From NCBI GenBank assembly GCA_023078555.1, contig CM041199.1, positions 8,499,315 through 8,563,314 of the forward strand: a DNA stretch of 64,000 nt. The letters run 5' to 3'. The DNA comes from Ulva prolifera (lineage: Eukaryota > Chlorophyta > Ulvophyceae > Ulvales > Ulvaceae). Shown here piece by piece: positions 33,111 through 47,900 of the stretch (the first letter of the stretch is position 1; each line of letters opens with the position of its first letter). Below the pieces are notes generated by a model. It had not been told where the DNA came from and ran no database searches. It saw nothing but the letters and a program-made list of their open reading frames with translations. The position numbers and the translations under genes are program-made.

Positions 33111-34169
33111 CCCCACTCCAAGATGGCACCCCAATCTCTAGCCCCAATCCAGGCTCGTGCCCAACGTGAAGCTCGTACCCCAATCTCGAGCCCCAATCCA
33201 GGCTGGAGCCCACCTCTAAGATGGCACCCCATTCTCGAGCCCCAATCCAGGCTCGAGCCCGACTCCAAGATGGCACCCCGATCTCGAGCCCCAATCCAGG
33301 CTCGAGCCCAACTCCAAGATGGCACCACAAACTCTTGTTCCAATCCAGGCTCGTGCCCAACGTGAAGCTCGTACCCCAATCTCGAGCCCCAATCCAGGCT
33401 GGAGCCCACCTCCAAGATGGCACCCCATTCTCGGGCCCCAATCCAGGCTCGAGCCCCACTCCAAGATGGCACGCCAATCTCTAGCCCCAATCCAGGCTCG
33501 TGCCCAACGTGAAGCTCGTACCCCAGTCTCGAGCCCCAATCCAGGCTGGAGCCCACCTCCAAGATGGGACCCCATTCTCGAGCCCCAATCCAGGCTCGAG
33601 CCCCACTCCAAGATGGCACCCGAATCTCTAGCCCCACTCCAGGCTCGTGCCCAACGTTAAGCTCGTACCCCAATCTCGAGCCCCAGTCCAGGCTGGAGCC
33701 CACCTCCAAGATGGCACCCCATTCACGAGCCCCAATCCAAGCTCGAGCCCGACTCCAAGATGGCACCACCATCTCTAGCCCCAATCCAGGCTCATGCCCA
33801 ACGTGAAGCTCGTACCCCAATCTCGAGCCCCAATCCAGGCTGGAGCCCAAATCCAAGATGGCACCCCGATCTCGAGCCCCAATCCAGGCTGGAGCCCAAC
33901 TCCAAGATGGCACCCCATTCTCGAGCCCCAATCCAGGCTCGAGCCCCACTCCAAGATGGTACCCCAATTTCTAGCCCCAATCCAGGCTCGTGCCCCACTC
34001 CAAGATGGCACCCCAATTTCTAGCCCCAATCCAGGCTCGTGCCCAACGTGAAGCTCGTACCCCAATCTCGAGCCCCAATCCAGGCTGGAGCCCACCTCCA
34101 AGATGGCACCCCATTCTCGAGCCCCAATCCAGGCTCGAGCCCCACTCCAAGATGGCACCCCAATCTCTA

Positions 34170-37100
34170 GCCCCAATCCAGGCTCGTGCCCAACGTTAAG
34201 CTCGTACCCCAATCTCGAGCCCCAGTCCAGGCTGGAGCCCACCTCCAAGATGGCACCCCATTCACGAGCCCCAATCCAAGCTCGAGCCCGACTCCAAGAT
34301 GGCACCACAATCTCTAGCCCCAATCCAGGCTCATGCCCAACGTGAAGCTCGTACCCCAATCTCGAGCCCCAATCCAAGCTGGAGCCCAACTCCAAGATGG
34401 CACCCCATTCTCGAGCCCCAATCCGGGCTCGAGCCCCACTCCAAGATGGTACCCCAATCTCGAGCCCCAATCCAAGCTCGAGCCCGACTCCAAGATGGCA
34501 CCACAATCTCTAGCCCCAATCCAGGCTCGTGCCCAACGTGAATCTCGTACCCCAATCTCGAGCCCCAATCCAGGCTGGAGCCCACCTCCAAGATGACACC
34601 CCATTCTCGAGCCCCAATCCAGGCTCGAGCCCCACTCCAAGATGGCACCACAATCTCTAGCCCCAATCTAGGCTCGTGCCCAACGTGAAGCTCGTACCCC
34701 AATCTCGAGCCCCAATCCAGGCTGGAGCCCAACTCCAAGATGGCACCCCATTCTCGAGCCCCAATCCAGGCTCGAGCCCCACTCCAAGATGGTACCCCAA
34801 TCTCGAGCCTCAATCCAGGCTCATGCCCAACGTGAAGCTCGTACCCCAATTTCGAGCCCCAATCAAGGCTGGAGCCCAAATCCAAGATGGCACCCCGATC
34901 TCGAGCCCCAATCCAGGCTCGAGCCCCACTCCAAGATGGCACCCCAATCTCTAGCCCCAATCCAGGCTCGTGCCCAACGGTAAGCTCGTACCCCAATCTC
35001 GAGCCCCAGTCCAGGCTGGAGCCCACCTCCAAGATGGCACCCCATTCACGAGCCCCAATCCAAGCTCGAGCCCGACTCCAAAAAGGCACCATAATCTCTA
35101 GCCCCAATCCAGGCTCATGCCCAACGTGAAGCTCGTACCCCAATCTCGAGCCCCAATCCAAGCTGGAGCCCAACTCCAAGATGGCACCCCATTCTCGAGC
35201 CCCAATCCGGGCTCGAGCCCCACTCCAACATGGTACCCCAATCTCGAGCCCCAATCCAAGCTCGAGCCCGACTCCAAGATGGCACCCCAATCTCTAGCCC
35301 CAATCCAGGCTCGTGCCCAACGTTAAGCTCGTACCCCAATCTCGAGCCCCAATCCAGGCTGGAGCCCACCTCCAAGATGACACCCCATTCTCGAGCCCCA
35401 ATCCAGGCTCGAGCCCCACTCCAAGATGGCACCACAATCTCTAGCCCCAATCTAGGCTCGTGCCCAATTTGAAGCTCGTACCCCAATCTCGAGCCCCAAT
35501 CCAGGCTGGAGCCCAACTCCAAGATGGCACCCCATTCTCGAGCCCCAATCCAGGCTCGAGCCCCACTCCAAGATGGTACCCCAATCTCGAGCCTCAATCC
35601 AGGCTCGAGCCCGTCTCCAAGATGGCACCACAATCTCTTGCCCCAATCCAGGCTCGTGCCCAACGTGAAGCTCGTACCCCAATCTCGAGCCCCAATCCAG
35701 GCTGGAGCCCACCTCCAAGATTGCACCCCATTCTCGAGCCCCAATCCAGGCTCGAGCCCCACTCCAAGATGGCACCCCAATCTCTAGCCCCAATCCAGGC
35801 TCGAGCCCCACTCCAATATGGTACCCCAATTTCTAGCCCCAATCCTGGCTCATGCCCAACGTGAAGCTCGTACCCCAATCTCGAGCCCCAATCCAGGATG
35901 GAGCCCACCTCCAAGATGGCACCCCATTCTCGAGCCCCAATCCAGGCTCGAGCCCCACTCCAAGATGGTACCCCAATCTCGATCCCCAATCCAGGCTCGT
36001 GCCCAACGTTAAGCTCGTACCCCAATCTCGAGCCCCAGTCCAGGCTGGAGCCCACCTCCAAGATGGCACCCCATTCACGAGCCCCAATCCAAGCTCGAGC
36101 CCGACTCCAAGATGGCACCACAATCTCTAGCCCCAATCCAGGCTCATGCCCAACGTGAAGCTCGTACCCCAATCTCGAGCCCCAATCCCGGCTGGAGCCC
36201 AACTCCAAGATGGCACCCCATTCTCGAGCCCCAATCCAGGCTCGAGCCCCACTCCAAGATGGTACCCCAATCTCGAGCCCCAATCCAAGCTCGAGCCCGA
36301 CTCCGAGATGGCACCACAATCTCTAGCCCCAATCCAGGCTCGTGCCCAACGTGAAGCTCGTACCCCAATCTCGAGCCCCAATCCAGGCTGGAGCCCACCT
36401 CCAAGATGACACCCCATTCTCGAGCCCCAATCCAGGCTCGAGCCCCACTCCAAGATGGCACCACAATCTCTAGCCCCAATCTAGGCTCGTGCCCAACGTG
36501 AAGCTCGTACCCCAATCTCGAGCCCCAATCCAGGCTGGAGCCCAACTCCAAGATGGCACCCCATTCTCGAGCCCCAATCCAGGCTCGAGCCCCACTCCAA
36601 GATGGTACCCCAATCTCGAGCCTCAATCCAGGCTCATGCCCAACGTGAAGCTCGTACCCCAATTTCGAGCCCCAATCCAGGCTGGAGCCCAAATCCAAGA
36701 TGGCACCCCGATCTCGAGCCCCAATCCAGGCTCGAGCCCCACTCCAAGATGGCACCCCAATCTCTAGCCCCAATCCAGGCTCGTGCCCAACGTTAAGCTC
36801 GTACCCCAATCTCGAGCCCCAGTCCAGGCTGGAGCCCACCTCCAAGATGGCACCCCATTCACGAGCCCCAATCCAAGCTCGAGCCCGACTCCAAGATGGC
36901 ACCACAATCTCTAGCCCCAATCCAGGCTCATGCCCAACGTGAAGCTCGTACCCCAATCTCGAGCCCCAATCCAAGCTGGAGCCCAACTCCAAGATGGCAC
37001 CCCATTCTCGAGCCCCAATCCGGGCTCGAGCCCCACTCCAAGATGGTACCCCAATCTCGAGCCCCAATCCAAGCTCGAGCCCGACTCCAAGATGGCACCA

Positions 37101-38765
37101 CAATCTCTAGCCCCAATCCAGGCTCGTGCCCAACGTGAATCTCGTACCCCAATCTCGAGCCCCAATCCAGGCTGGAGCCCACCTCCAAGATGACACCCCA
37201 TTCTCGAGCCCCAATCCAGGCTCGAGCCCCACTCCAAGATGGCACCACAATCTCTAGCCCCAATCTAGGCTCGTGCCCAACGTGAAGCTCGTACCCCAAT
37301 CTCGAGCCCCAATCCAGGCTGGAGCCCAACTCCAAGATGGCACCCCATTCTCGAGCCCCAATCCAGGCTCGAGCCCCACTCCAAGATGGTACCCCAATCT
37401 CGAGCCTCAATCCAGGCTCATGCCCAACGTGAAGCTCGTACCCCAATTTCGAGCCCCAATCCAGGCTGGAGCCCAAATCCAAGATGGCACCCCGATCTCG
37501 AGCCTCAATCCAGGCTCGAGCCCCACTCCAAGATGGCACCCCAATCTCTAGCCCCAATCCAGGCTCGTGCCCAACGTTAAGCTCGTACCCCAATCTCGAG
37601 CCCCAGTCCAGGCTGGAGCCCACCTCCAAGATGGCACCCCATTCACGAGCCCCAATCCAAGCTCGAGCCCGACTCCAAAAAGGCACCATAATCTCTAGCC
37701 CCAATCCAGGCTCATGCCCAACGTGAAGCTCGTACCCCAATCTCGAGCCCCAATCCAAGCTGGAGCCCAACTCCAAGATGGCACCCCATTCTCGAGCCCC
37801 AATCCGGGCTCGAGCCCCACTCCAACATGGTACCCCAATCTCGAGCCCCAATCCAAGCTCGAGCCCGACTCCAAGATGGCACCCCAATCTCTAGCCCCAA
37901 TCCAGGCTCGTGCCCAACGTTAAGCTCGTACCCCAATCTCGAGCCCCAATCCAGGCTGGAGCCCACCTCCAAGATGACACCCCATTCTCGAGCCCCAATC
38001 CAGGCTCGAGCCCCACTCCAAGATGGCACCACAATCTCTAGCCCCAATCTAGGCTCGTGCCCAATTTGAAGCTCGTACCCCAATCTCGAGCCCCAATCCA
38101 GGCTGGAGCCCAACTCCAAGATGGCACCCCATTCTCGAGCCCCAATCCAGGCTCGAGCCCCACTCCAAGATGGTACCCCAATCTCGAGCCTCAATCCAGG
38201 CTCGAGCCCGTCTCCAAGATGGCACCACAATCTCTTGCCCCAATCCAGGCTCGTGCCCAACGTGAAGCTCGTACCCCAATCTCGAGCCCCAATCCAGGCT
38301 GGAGCCCACCTCCAAGATTGCACCCCATTCTCGAGCCCCAATCCAGGCTCGAGCCCCACTCCAAGATGGCACCCCAATCTCTAGCCCCAATCCAGGCTCG
38401 AGCCCCACTCCAATATGGTACCCCAATTTCTAGCCCCAATCCTGGCTCGTGCCCAACGTGAAGCTCGTACCCCAATCTCGAGCCCCAATCCAGGATGGAG
38501 CCCACCTCCAAGATGGCACCCCATTCTCGAGCCCCAATCCAGGCTCGAGCCCCACTCCAAGATGGTACCCCAATCTCGATCCCCAATCCAGGCTCGTGCC
38601 CAACGTTAAGCTCGTACCCCAATCTCGAGCCCCAGTCCAGGCTGGAGCCCACCTCCAAGATGGCACCCCATTCACGAGCCCCAATCCAAGCTCGAGCCCG
38701 ACTCCAAGATGGCACCACAATCTCTAGCCCCAATCCAGGCTCATGCCCAACGTGAAGCTCGTACC
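34170..38765 (+). repeat. 2597-bp (53-monomer) tandem duplication in the 49-bp satellite
   Basis: The rare variants ACTCCAAAAAGGCACCATAA (about 35068 and 37665), CCACTCCAACATGG (35220 and 37817), GCCCAATTTGAAGC (35462 and 38059) and CCAATCCAGGATGG (35887 and 38484) recur at exactly 2597 bp, which is 53 x 49. The second copy is incomplete. It ends at about 38765 where a 13-bp monomer remnant (AATCTCGAGCCCC doubled) marks a rearrangement. Beyond it, sequence repeats at a period of 1764 bp (36 monomers), for example 39099 and 40863. Confidence 0.85.
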
Positions 38766-41700
38766 CCAATCTCGAGCCCCAATCTCGAGCCCCAATCCAG
38801 GCTGGAGCCCAACTCCAAGATGGCACCCCATTCTCGAGCCCCAATCCAGGCTCGAGCCCCACTCCAAGATGGTACCCCAATCTCGAGCCCCAATCCAAGC
38901 TCGAGCCCGACTCCGAGATGGCACCACAATCTCTAGCCCCAATCCAGGCTCGTGCCCAACGTGAAGCTCGTACCCCAATCTCGAGCCCCAATCCAGGCTG
39001 GAGCCCACCTCCAAGATGACACCCCATTCTCGAGCCCCAATCCAGGCTCGAGCCCCACTCCAAGATGGCACCACAATCTCTAGCCCCAATCTAGGCTCGT
39101 GCCCAACGTGAAGCTCGTACCCCAATCTCGAGCCCCAATCCAGGCTGGAGCCCAACTCCAAGATGGCACCCCATTCTCGAGCCCCAATCCAGGCTCGAGC
39201 CCCACTCCAAGATGGTACCCCAATCTCGAGCCTCAATCCAGGCTCATGCCCAACGTGAAGCTCGTACCCCAATTTCGAGCCCCAATCCAGGCTGGAGCCC
39301 AAATCCAAGATGGCACCCCGATCTCGAGCCCCAATCCAGGCTCGAGCCCCACTCCAAGATGGCACCCCAATCTCTAGCCCCAATCCAGGCTCGTGCCCAA
39401 CGTTAAGCTCGTACCCCAATCTCGAGCCCCAGTCCAGGCTGGAGCCCAACTCCAAGATGGCACCCCATTCTCGAGCCCCAATCCAGGCTCGAGCCCCACT
39501 CCAAGATGGTACCCCAATCTCGAGCCCCAATCCAAGCTCGTGCCCAACGTTAAGCTCGTACCCCAATCTCGAGCCCCAGTCCAGGCTCGAGCCTGTCTCC
39601 AAGATGGCACCACAATCACTTGCCCCACTCCAGGCTCGTGCCCAACGTGAAGCTCGTACCCCACTCTCGAGCCCCAATCCAGGCTGGAGCCCACCTCCAA
39701 GATGGCACCCCATTCACGAGCCCCAATCCAAGCTCGAGCCCGACTCCAAGATGGCACCACAATCTCTAGCCCCAATCCAGACTCATGCCCAACGTGAAGC
39801 TCGTACCCCAATCTCGAGCCCCAATCCAGGCTGGAGCCCAACTCCAAGATGGCACCCCATTCTCGAGCCCCAATCCAGGCTGGAGCCCAACTCCAAGATG
39901 GCACCCCATTCTCGAGCCCCAATCCAGGCTCGAGCCCCACTCCAAGATGGTACCCCAATCTCGAGCCTCAATCCAGGCTCGAGCCCGTCTCCAAGATGGC
40001 ACCACAATCTCTTGCCCCAATCCAGGCTCGTGCCCAACGTGAAGCTCGTACCCCAATCTCGAGCCCCAATCCAGGCTGGAGCCCACCTCCAAGATTGCAC
40101 CCCATTCTCGAGCCCCAATCCAGGCTCGAGCCCCACTCCAAGATGGCACCCCAATCTCTAGCCCCAATTCAGGCTCGAGCCCCACTCCAATATGGTACCC
40201 CAATTTCTAGCCCCAATCCTGGCTCGTGCCCAACGTGAAGCTCGTACCCCAATCTCGAGCCCCAATCCAGGATGGAGCCCACCTCCAAGATGGCACCCCA
40301 TTCTCGAGCCCCAATCCAGGCTCGAGCCCCACTCCAAGATGGTACCCCAATCTCGATCCCCAATCCAGGCTCGTGCCCAACGTTAAGCTCGTACCCCAAT
40401 CTCGAGCCCCAGTCCAGGCTGGAGCCCACCTCCAAGATGGCACCCCATTCACGAGCCCCAATCCAAGCTCGAGCCCGACTCCAAGATGGCACCACAATCT
40501 CTAGCCCCAATCCAGGCTCATGCCCAACGTGAAGCTCGTACCCCAATCTCGAGCCCCAATCCAGGCTGGAGCCCAACTCCAAGATGGCACCCCATTCTCG
40601 AGCCCCAATCCAGGCTCGAGCCCCACTCCAAGATGGTACCCCAATCTCGAGCCCCAATCCAAGCTCGAGCCCGACTCCGAGATGGCACCACAATCTCTAG
40701 CCCCAATCCAGGCTCGTGCCCAACGTGAAGCTCGTACCCCAATCTCGAGCCCCAATCCAGGCTGGAGCCCACCTCCAAGATGACACCCCATTCTCGAGCC
40801 CCAATCCAGGCTCGAGCCCCACTCCAAGATGGCACCACAATCTCTAGCCCCAATCTAGGCTCGTGCCCAACGTGAAGCTCGTACCCCAATCTCGAGCCCC
40901 AATCCAGGCTGGAGCCCAACTCCAAGATGGCACCCCATTCTCGAGCCCCAATCCAGGCTCGAGCCCCACTCCAAGATGGTACCCCAATCTCGAGCCTCAA
41001 TCCAGGCTCATGCCCAACGTGAAGCTCGTACCCCAATTTCGAGCCCCAATCCAGGCTGGAGCCCAAATCCAAGATGGCACCCCGATCTCGAGCCCCAATC
41101 CAGGCTCGAGCCCCACTCCAAGATGGCACCCCAATCTCTAGCCCCAATCCAGGCTCGTGCCCAACGTTAAGCTCGTACCCCAATCTCGAGCCCCAGTCCA
41201 GGCTGGAGCCCAACTCCAAGATGGCACCCCATTCTCGAGCCCCAATCCAGGCTCGAGCCCCACTCCAAGATGGTACCCCAATCTCGAGCCCCAATCCAAG
41301 CTCGTGCCCAACGTTAAGCTCGTACCCCAATCTCGAGCCCCAGTCCAGGCTCGAGCCTGTCTCCAAGATGGCACCACAATCACTTGCCCCACTCCAGGCT
41401 CGTGCCCAACGTGAAGCTCGTACCCCACTCTCGAGCCCCAATCCAGGCTGGAGCCCACCTCCAAGATGGCACCCCATTCACGAGCCCCAATCCAAGCTCG
41501 AGCCCGACTCCAAGATGGCACCACAATCTCTAGCCCCAATCCAGACTCATGCCCAACGTGAAGCTCGTACCCCAATCTCGAGCCCCAATCCAGGCTGGAG
41601 CCCAACTCCAAGATGGCACCCCATTCTCGAGCCCCAATCCAGGCTCGAGCCCCACTCCAAGATGGTACCCCAATCTCGAGCCCCAATCCAAGCTCGTGCC

Positions 41701-42099
41701 CAACGTTAAGCTCGTACCCCAATCTCGAGCCCCAGTCCAGGCTCGAGCCTGTCTCCAAGATGGCACCACAATCACTTGCCCCAATCCAGGCTCGTGCCCA
41801 ACGTTAAGCTCGTACCCCAATCTCGAGCCCCAATCCAGGCTGGAGCCCAACTCCAAGATGGCACCCCATTCTCGAGCCCCAATCCAGGCTGGAGCCCCAC
41901 TCCAAGATGGTACCCCAATCTCGAGCCCCAATCCAGGCTCGAGCCCGACTCCAAGATGGCACCACAATCTCTAGCCCCACTCCAGGCTCGTGCCCAACGT
42001 GAAGCTCGTACCCCAATCTCGAGCCCCAATCCAGGCTGGAGCCCAACTCCAAGATGGCACACCATTCTCGAGCCCCAATCCAGGCTGGAGCCCCACTCC

Positions 42100-45000
42100 A
42101 AGATGGCTCCCAATATCTAGCCCCAATCCAGGCTCGAGCCCCACTCCAAGATGGAACCACAATCTCTAGCCCCTATCCAGGCTCATGCCCAACGTGAAGC
42201 TCGTACCCCACTCTCGAGCCCCAATCCAGGCTGGAGCCCACCTCCAAGATGGCACCCCATTCTCGAGCCCCAATCCAGGCTCGAGCCCCACTCCAAGATG
42301 GCACCACAATCTCTAGCCCCAATCCAGGCTCATGCCCAACGTGAAGCTCGTACCCCAATCTCGAGCCCCAATCCAGGCTGGAGCCTAACTCCAAGATGGC
42401 ACCCCATTCTCGAGCCCCAATCCAGGCTCGAGCCCCACTCCAAGATGGCACCCCGATCTCGAGCCCCAATCCGGGCTCGAGCCCCACTCCAAGATGGCAC
42501 CCCAATCTCTAGCCCCAATCCAGGCTCGTGCCCAACGTTAAGCTCGTACCCCAATCTCGAGCCCCAATCCAGGCTGGAGCCCAACTCCAAGATGGCACCC
42601 CATTCTCGAGCCCCAATCCAGGCTGGAGCCCCACTCCAAGATGGTACCCCAATCTCGAGCCCCAATCCAGGCTCGAGCCCGACTCCAAGATGGCACCACA
42701 ATCTCTAGCCCCACTCCAGGCTCGTGCCCAACGTGAAGCTCGTACCCCAATCTCGAGCCCCAATCCAGGCTGGAGCCCAACTCCAAGATGGCACCCCATT
42801 CTCGAGCCCCAATCCAGGCTCGAGCCCCACTCCAAGATGGTACCCCAATCTCGAGCCTCAATCCAGGCTCGAGCCCGTCTCCAAGATGGCACCACAATCT
42901 CTTGCCCCAATCAAGGCTCGTGCCCAACGTGAAGCTCGTACCCCAATCTCGAGCCCCAATCCAGGCTGGAGCCCACCTCCAAGATTGCACCCCATTCTCG
43001 AGCCCCAATCCAGGCTCGAGCCCCACTCCAAGATGGCACCCCAATCTCTAGCCCCAATCCAGGCTCGTGCCCAACGTGAAGCTCGTACCCCACTCTCGAG
43101 CCCCAATCCAGGCTGGAGCCCACCTCCAAGATGGCACCCCATTCACGAGCCCCAATCCAAGCTCGAGCCCGACTCCAAGATGGCACCACAATCTCTAGCC
43201 CCAATCCAGACTCATGCCCAACGTGAAGCTCGTACCCCAATCTCGAGCCCCAATCCAGGCTGGAGCCCAACTCCAAGATGGCACCCCATTCTCGAGCCCC
43301 AATCCAGGCTCGAGCCCCACTCCAAGATGGTACCCCAATCTCGAGCCCCAATCCAAGCTCGTGCCCAACGTTAAGCTCGTACCCCAATCTCGAGCCCCAG
43401 TCCAGGCTCGAGCCTGTCTCCAAGATGGCACCACAATCACTTGCCCCAATCCAGGCTCGTGCCCAACGTTAAGCTTGTACCCCAATCTCGAGCCCCAATC
43501 CAGGCTGGAGCCCAACTCCAAGATGGCACCCCATTCTCGAGCCCCAATCCAGGCTGGAGCCCCACTCCAAGATGGTACCCCAATCTCGAGCCCCAATCCA
43601 GGCTCGAGCCCGACTCCAAGATGGCACCACAATCTCTAGCCCCACTCCAGGCTCGTGCCCAACGTGAAGCTCGTACCCCAATCTCGAGCCCCAATCCAGG
43701 CTGGAGCCCAACTCCAAGATGGCACACCATTCTCGAGCCCCAATCCAGGCTGGAGCCCCACTCCAAGATGGCTCCCAATATCTAGCCCCAATCCAGGCTC
43801 GAGCCCCACTCCAAGATGGAACCACAATCTCTAGCCCCTATCCAGGCTCATGCCCAACGTGAAGCTCGTACCCCACTCTCGAGCCCCAATCCAGGCTGGA
43901 GCCCACCTCCAAGATGGCACCCCATTCTCGAGCCCCAATCCAGGCTCGAGCCCCACTCCAAGATGGCACCACAATCTCTAGCCCCAATCCAGGCTCATGC
44001 CCAACGTGAAGCTCGTACCCCAATCTCGAGCCCCAATCCAGGCTGGAGCCTAACTCCAAGATGGCACCCCATTCTCGAGCCCCAATCCAGGCTCGAGCCC
44101 CACTCCAAGATGGCACCCCGATCTCGAGCCCCAATCCGGGCTCGAGCCCCACTCCAAGATGGCACCCCAATCTCTAGCCCCAATCCAGGCTCGTGCCCAA
44201 CGTTAAGCTCGTACCCCAATCTCGAGCCCCAATCCAGGCTGGAGCCCAACTCCAAGATGGCACCCCATTCTCGAGCCCCAATCCAGGCTGGAGCCCCACT
44301 CCAAGATGGTACCCCAATCTCGAGCCCCAATCCAGGCTCGAGCCCGACTCCAAGATGGCACCACAATCTCTAGCCCCACTCCAGGCTCGTGCCCAACGTG
44401 AAGCTCGTACCCCAATCTCGAGCCCCAATCCAGGCTGGAGCCCAACTCCAAGATGGCACCCCATTCTCGAGCCCCAATCCAGGCTCGAGCCCCACTCCAA
44501 GATGGTACCCCAATCTCGAGCCTCAATCCAGGCTCGAGCCCGTCTCCAAGATGGCACCACAATCTCTTGCCCCAATCAAGGCTCGTGCCCAACGTGAAGC
44601 TCGTACCCCAATCTCGAGCCCCAATCCAGGCTGGAGCCCACCTCCAAGATTGCACCCCATTCTCGAGCCCCAATCCAGGCTCGAGCCCCACTCCAAGATG
44701 GCACCCCAATCTCTAGCCCCAATCCAGGCTCGTGCCCAACGTGAAGCTCGTACCCCAATCTCGAGCCCCAATCCAGGCTGGAGCCCACCTCCAAGATGGG
44801 ACCCCATTCTCGAGCCCCAATCCAGGCTCGAGCCCCACTCCAAGATGGCTCCCAATATCTAGCCCCAATCCAGGCTCGAGCCCCACTCCAATATGGTACC
44901 CCAATTTCTAGCCCCAATCCTGGCTCGTGCCCAACGTGAAGCTCGTACCCCAATCTCGAGCCCCAATCCAGGATGGAGCCCACCTCCAAGATGGCACCCC

Positions 45001-47900
45001 ATTCTCGAGCCCCAATCCAGGCTCGAGCCCCACTCCAAGATGGTACCCCAATCTCGATCCCCAATCCAGGCTCGTGCCCAACGTTAAGCTCGTACCCCAA
45101 TCTCGAGCCCCAGTCCAGGCTGGAGCCCACCTCCAAGATGGCACCCCATTCACGAGCCCCAATCCAAGCTCGAGCCCGACTCCAAGATGGCACCACAATC
45201 TCTAGCCCCAATCCAGGCTCATGCCCAACGTGAAGCTCGTACCCCAATCTCGAGCCCCAATCCAGGCTGGAGCCCAACTCCAAGATGGCACCCCATTCTC
45301 GAGCCCCAATCCAGGCTCGAGCCCCACTCCAAGATGGTACCCCAATCTCGAGCCCCAATCCAAGCTCGAGCCCGACTCCAAGATGGCACCACAATCTCTA
45401 GCCCCAATCCAGGCTCGTGCCCAACGTGAAGCTCGTACCCCAATCTCGAGCCCCAATCCAGGCTGGAGCCCACCTCCAAGATGACACCCCATTCTCGAGC
45501 CCCAATCCAGGCTCGAGCCCCACTCCAAGATGGCACCACAATCTCTAGCCCCAATCTAGGCTCGTGCCCAACGTGAAGCTCGTACCCCAATCTCGAGCCC
45601 CAATCCAGGCTGGAGCCCAACTCCAAGATGGCACCCCATTCTCGAGCCCCAATCCAGGCTCGAGCCCCACTCCAAGATGGCACCCAATATCTAGCCCCAC
45701 TCCAGGCTCGTGCCCAACGTGAAGCTCGTACCCCAATCTCGAGCCCCAATCCAGGCTGGAGCCCAACTCCAAGATGGCACACCATTCTCGAGCCCCAATC
45801 CAGGCTGGAGCCCCACTCCAAGATGGCTCCCAATATCTAGCCCCAATCCAGGCTCGAGCCCCACTCCAAGATGGAACCACAATCTCTAGCCCCTATCCAG
45901 GCTCATGCCCAACGTGAAGCTCGTACCCCACTCTCGAGCCCCAATCCAGGCTGGAGCCCACCTCCAAGATGGCACCCCATTCTCGAGCCCCAATCCAGGC
46001 TCGAGCCCCACTCCAAGATGGCACCACAATCTCTAGCCCCAATCCAGGCTCATGCCCAACGTGAAGCTCGTACCCCAATCTCGAGCCCCAATCCAGGCTG
46101 GAGCCTAACTCCAAGATGGCACCCCATTCTCGAGCCCCAATCCAGGCTCGAGCCCCACTCCAAGATGGCACCCCGATCTCGAGCCCCAATCCGGGCTCGA
46201 GCCCCACTCCAAGATGGCACCCCAATCTCTAGCCCCAATCCAGGCTCGTGCCCAACGTTAAGCTCGTACCCCAATCTCGAGCCCCAATCCAGGCTGGAGC
46301 CCAACTCCAAGATGGCACCCCATTCTCGAGCCCCAATCCAGGCTGGAGCCCCACTCCAAGATGGTACCCCAATCTCGAGCCCCAATCCAGGCTCGAGCCC
46401 GACTCCAAGATGGCACCACAATCTCTAGCCCCACTCCAGGCTCGTGCCCAACGTGAAGCTCGTACCCCAATCTCGAGCCCCAATCCAGGCTGGAGCCCAA
46501 CTCCAAGATGGCACCCCATTCTCGAGCCCCAATCCAGGCTCGAGCCCCACTCCAAGATGGTACCCCAATCTCGAGCCTCAATCCAGGCTCGAGCCCGTCT
46601 CCAAGATGGCACCACAATCTCTTGCCCCAATCAAGGCTCGTGCCCAACGTGAAGCTCGTACCCCAATCTCGAGCCCCAATCCAGGCTGGAGCCCACCTCC
46701 AAGATTGCACCCCATTCTCGAGCCCCAATCCAGGCTCGAGCCCCACTCCAAGATGGCACCCCAATCTCTAGCCCCAATCCAGGCTCGTGCCCAACGTGAA
46801 GCTCGTACCCCAATCTCGAGCCCCAATCCAGGCTGGAGCCCACCTCCAAGATGGGACCCCATTCTCGAGCCCCAATCCAGGCTCGAGCCCCACTCCAAGA
46901 TGGCTCCCAATATCTAGCCCCAATCCAGGCTCGAGCCCCACTCCAATATGGTACCCCAATTTCTAGCCCCAATCCTGGCTCGTGCCCAACGTGAAGCTCG
47001 TACCCCAATCTCGAGCCCCAATCCAGGATGGAGCCCACCTCCAAGATGGCACCCCATTCTCGAGCCCCAATCCAGGCTCGAGCCCCACTCCAAGATGGTA
47101 CCCCAATCTCGATCCCCAATCCAGGCTCGTGCCCAACGTTAAGCTCGTACCCCAATCTCGAGCCCCAGTCCAGGCTGGAGCCCACCTCCAAGATGGCACC
47201 CCATTCACGAGCCCCAATCCAAGCTCGAGCCCGACTCCAAGATGGCACCACAATCTCTAGCCCCAATCCAGGCTCATGCCCAACGTGAAGCTCGTACCCC
47301 AATCTCGAGCCCCAATCCAGGCTGGAGCCCAACTCCAAGATGGCACCCCATTCTCGAGCCCCAATCCAGGCTCGAGCCCCACTCCAAGATGGTACCCCAA
47401 TCTCGAGCCCCAATCCAAGCTCGAGCCCGACTCCAAGATGGCACCACAATCTCTAGCCCCAATCCAGGCTCGTGCCCAACGTGAAGCTCGTACCCCAATC
47501 TCGAGCCCCAATCCAGGCTGGAGCCCACCTCCAAGATGACACCCCATTCTCGAGCCCCAATCCAGGCTCGAGCCCCACTCCAAGATGGCACCACAATCTC
47601 TAGCCCCAATCTAGGCTCGTGCCCAACGTGAAGCTCGTACCCCAATCTCGAGCCCCAATCCAGGCTGGAGCCCAACTCCAAGATGGCACCCCATTCTCGA
47701 GCCCCAATCCAGGCTCGAGCCCCACTCCAAGATGGTACCCCAATCTCGAGCCTCAATCCAGGCTCATGCCCAACGTGAAGCTCGTACCCCAATTTCGAGC
47801 CCCAATCCAGGCTGGAGCCCAAATCCAAGATGGCACCCCGATCTCGAGCCCCAATCCAGGCTCGAGCCCCACTCCAAGATGGCACCCCAATCTCTAGCCC
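42100..47900 (+). repeat. Block duplications around the GATGGAACC module (1665 and 2055 bp)
   Basis: A module marked by CCAAGATGGAACCACAATC, CCCTATCCAGGCTCATGCC and GGAGCCTAACTCCAAGATGG starts near 42151 and recurs near 43816, 45871, 49200 and 52775. A partial copy near 63597 has CCCTATCCGGCCTCATGCC. Spacings are 1665, 2055, 3329 and 3575 bp, each one to three bases short of a whole number of monomers because of the 48-bp units. The segment from about 44389 to 45590 is copied at about 46444 to 47650, an offset of 2055 bp. The same stretch from 45871 to 47900 is copied again at 49200 to 51230. Confidence 0.8.
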
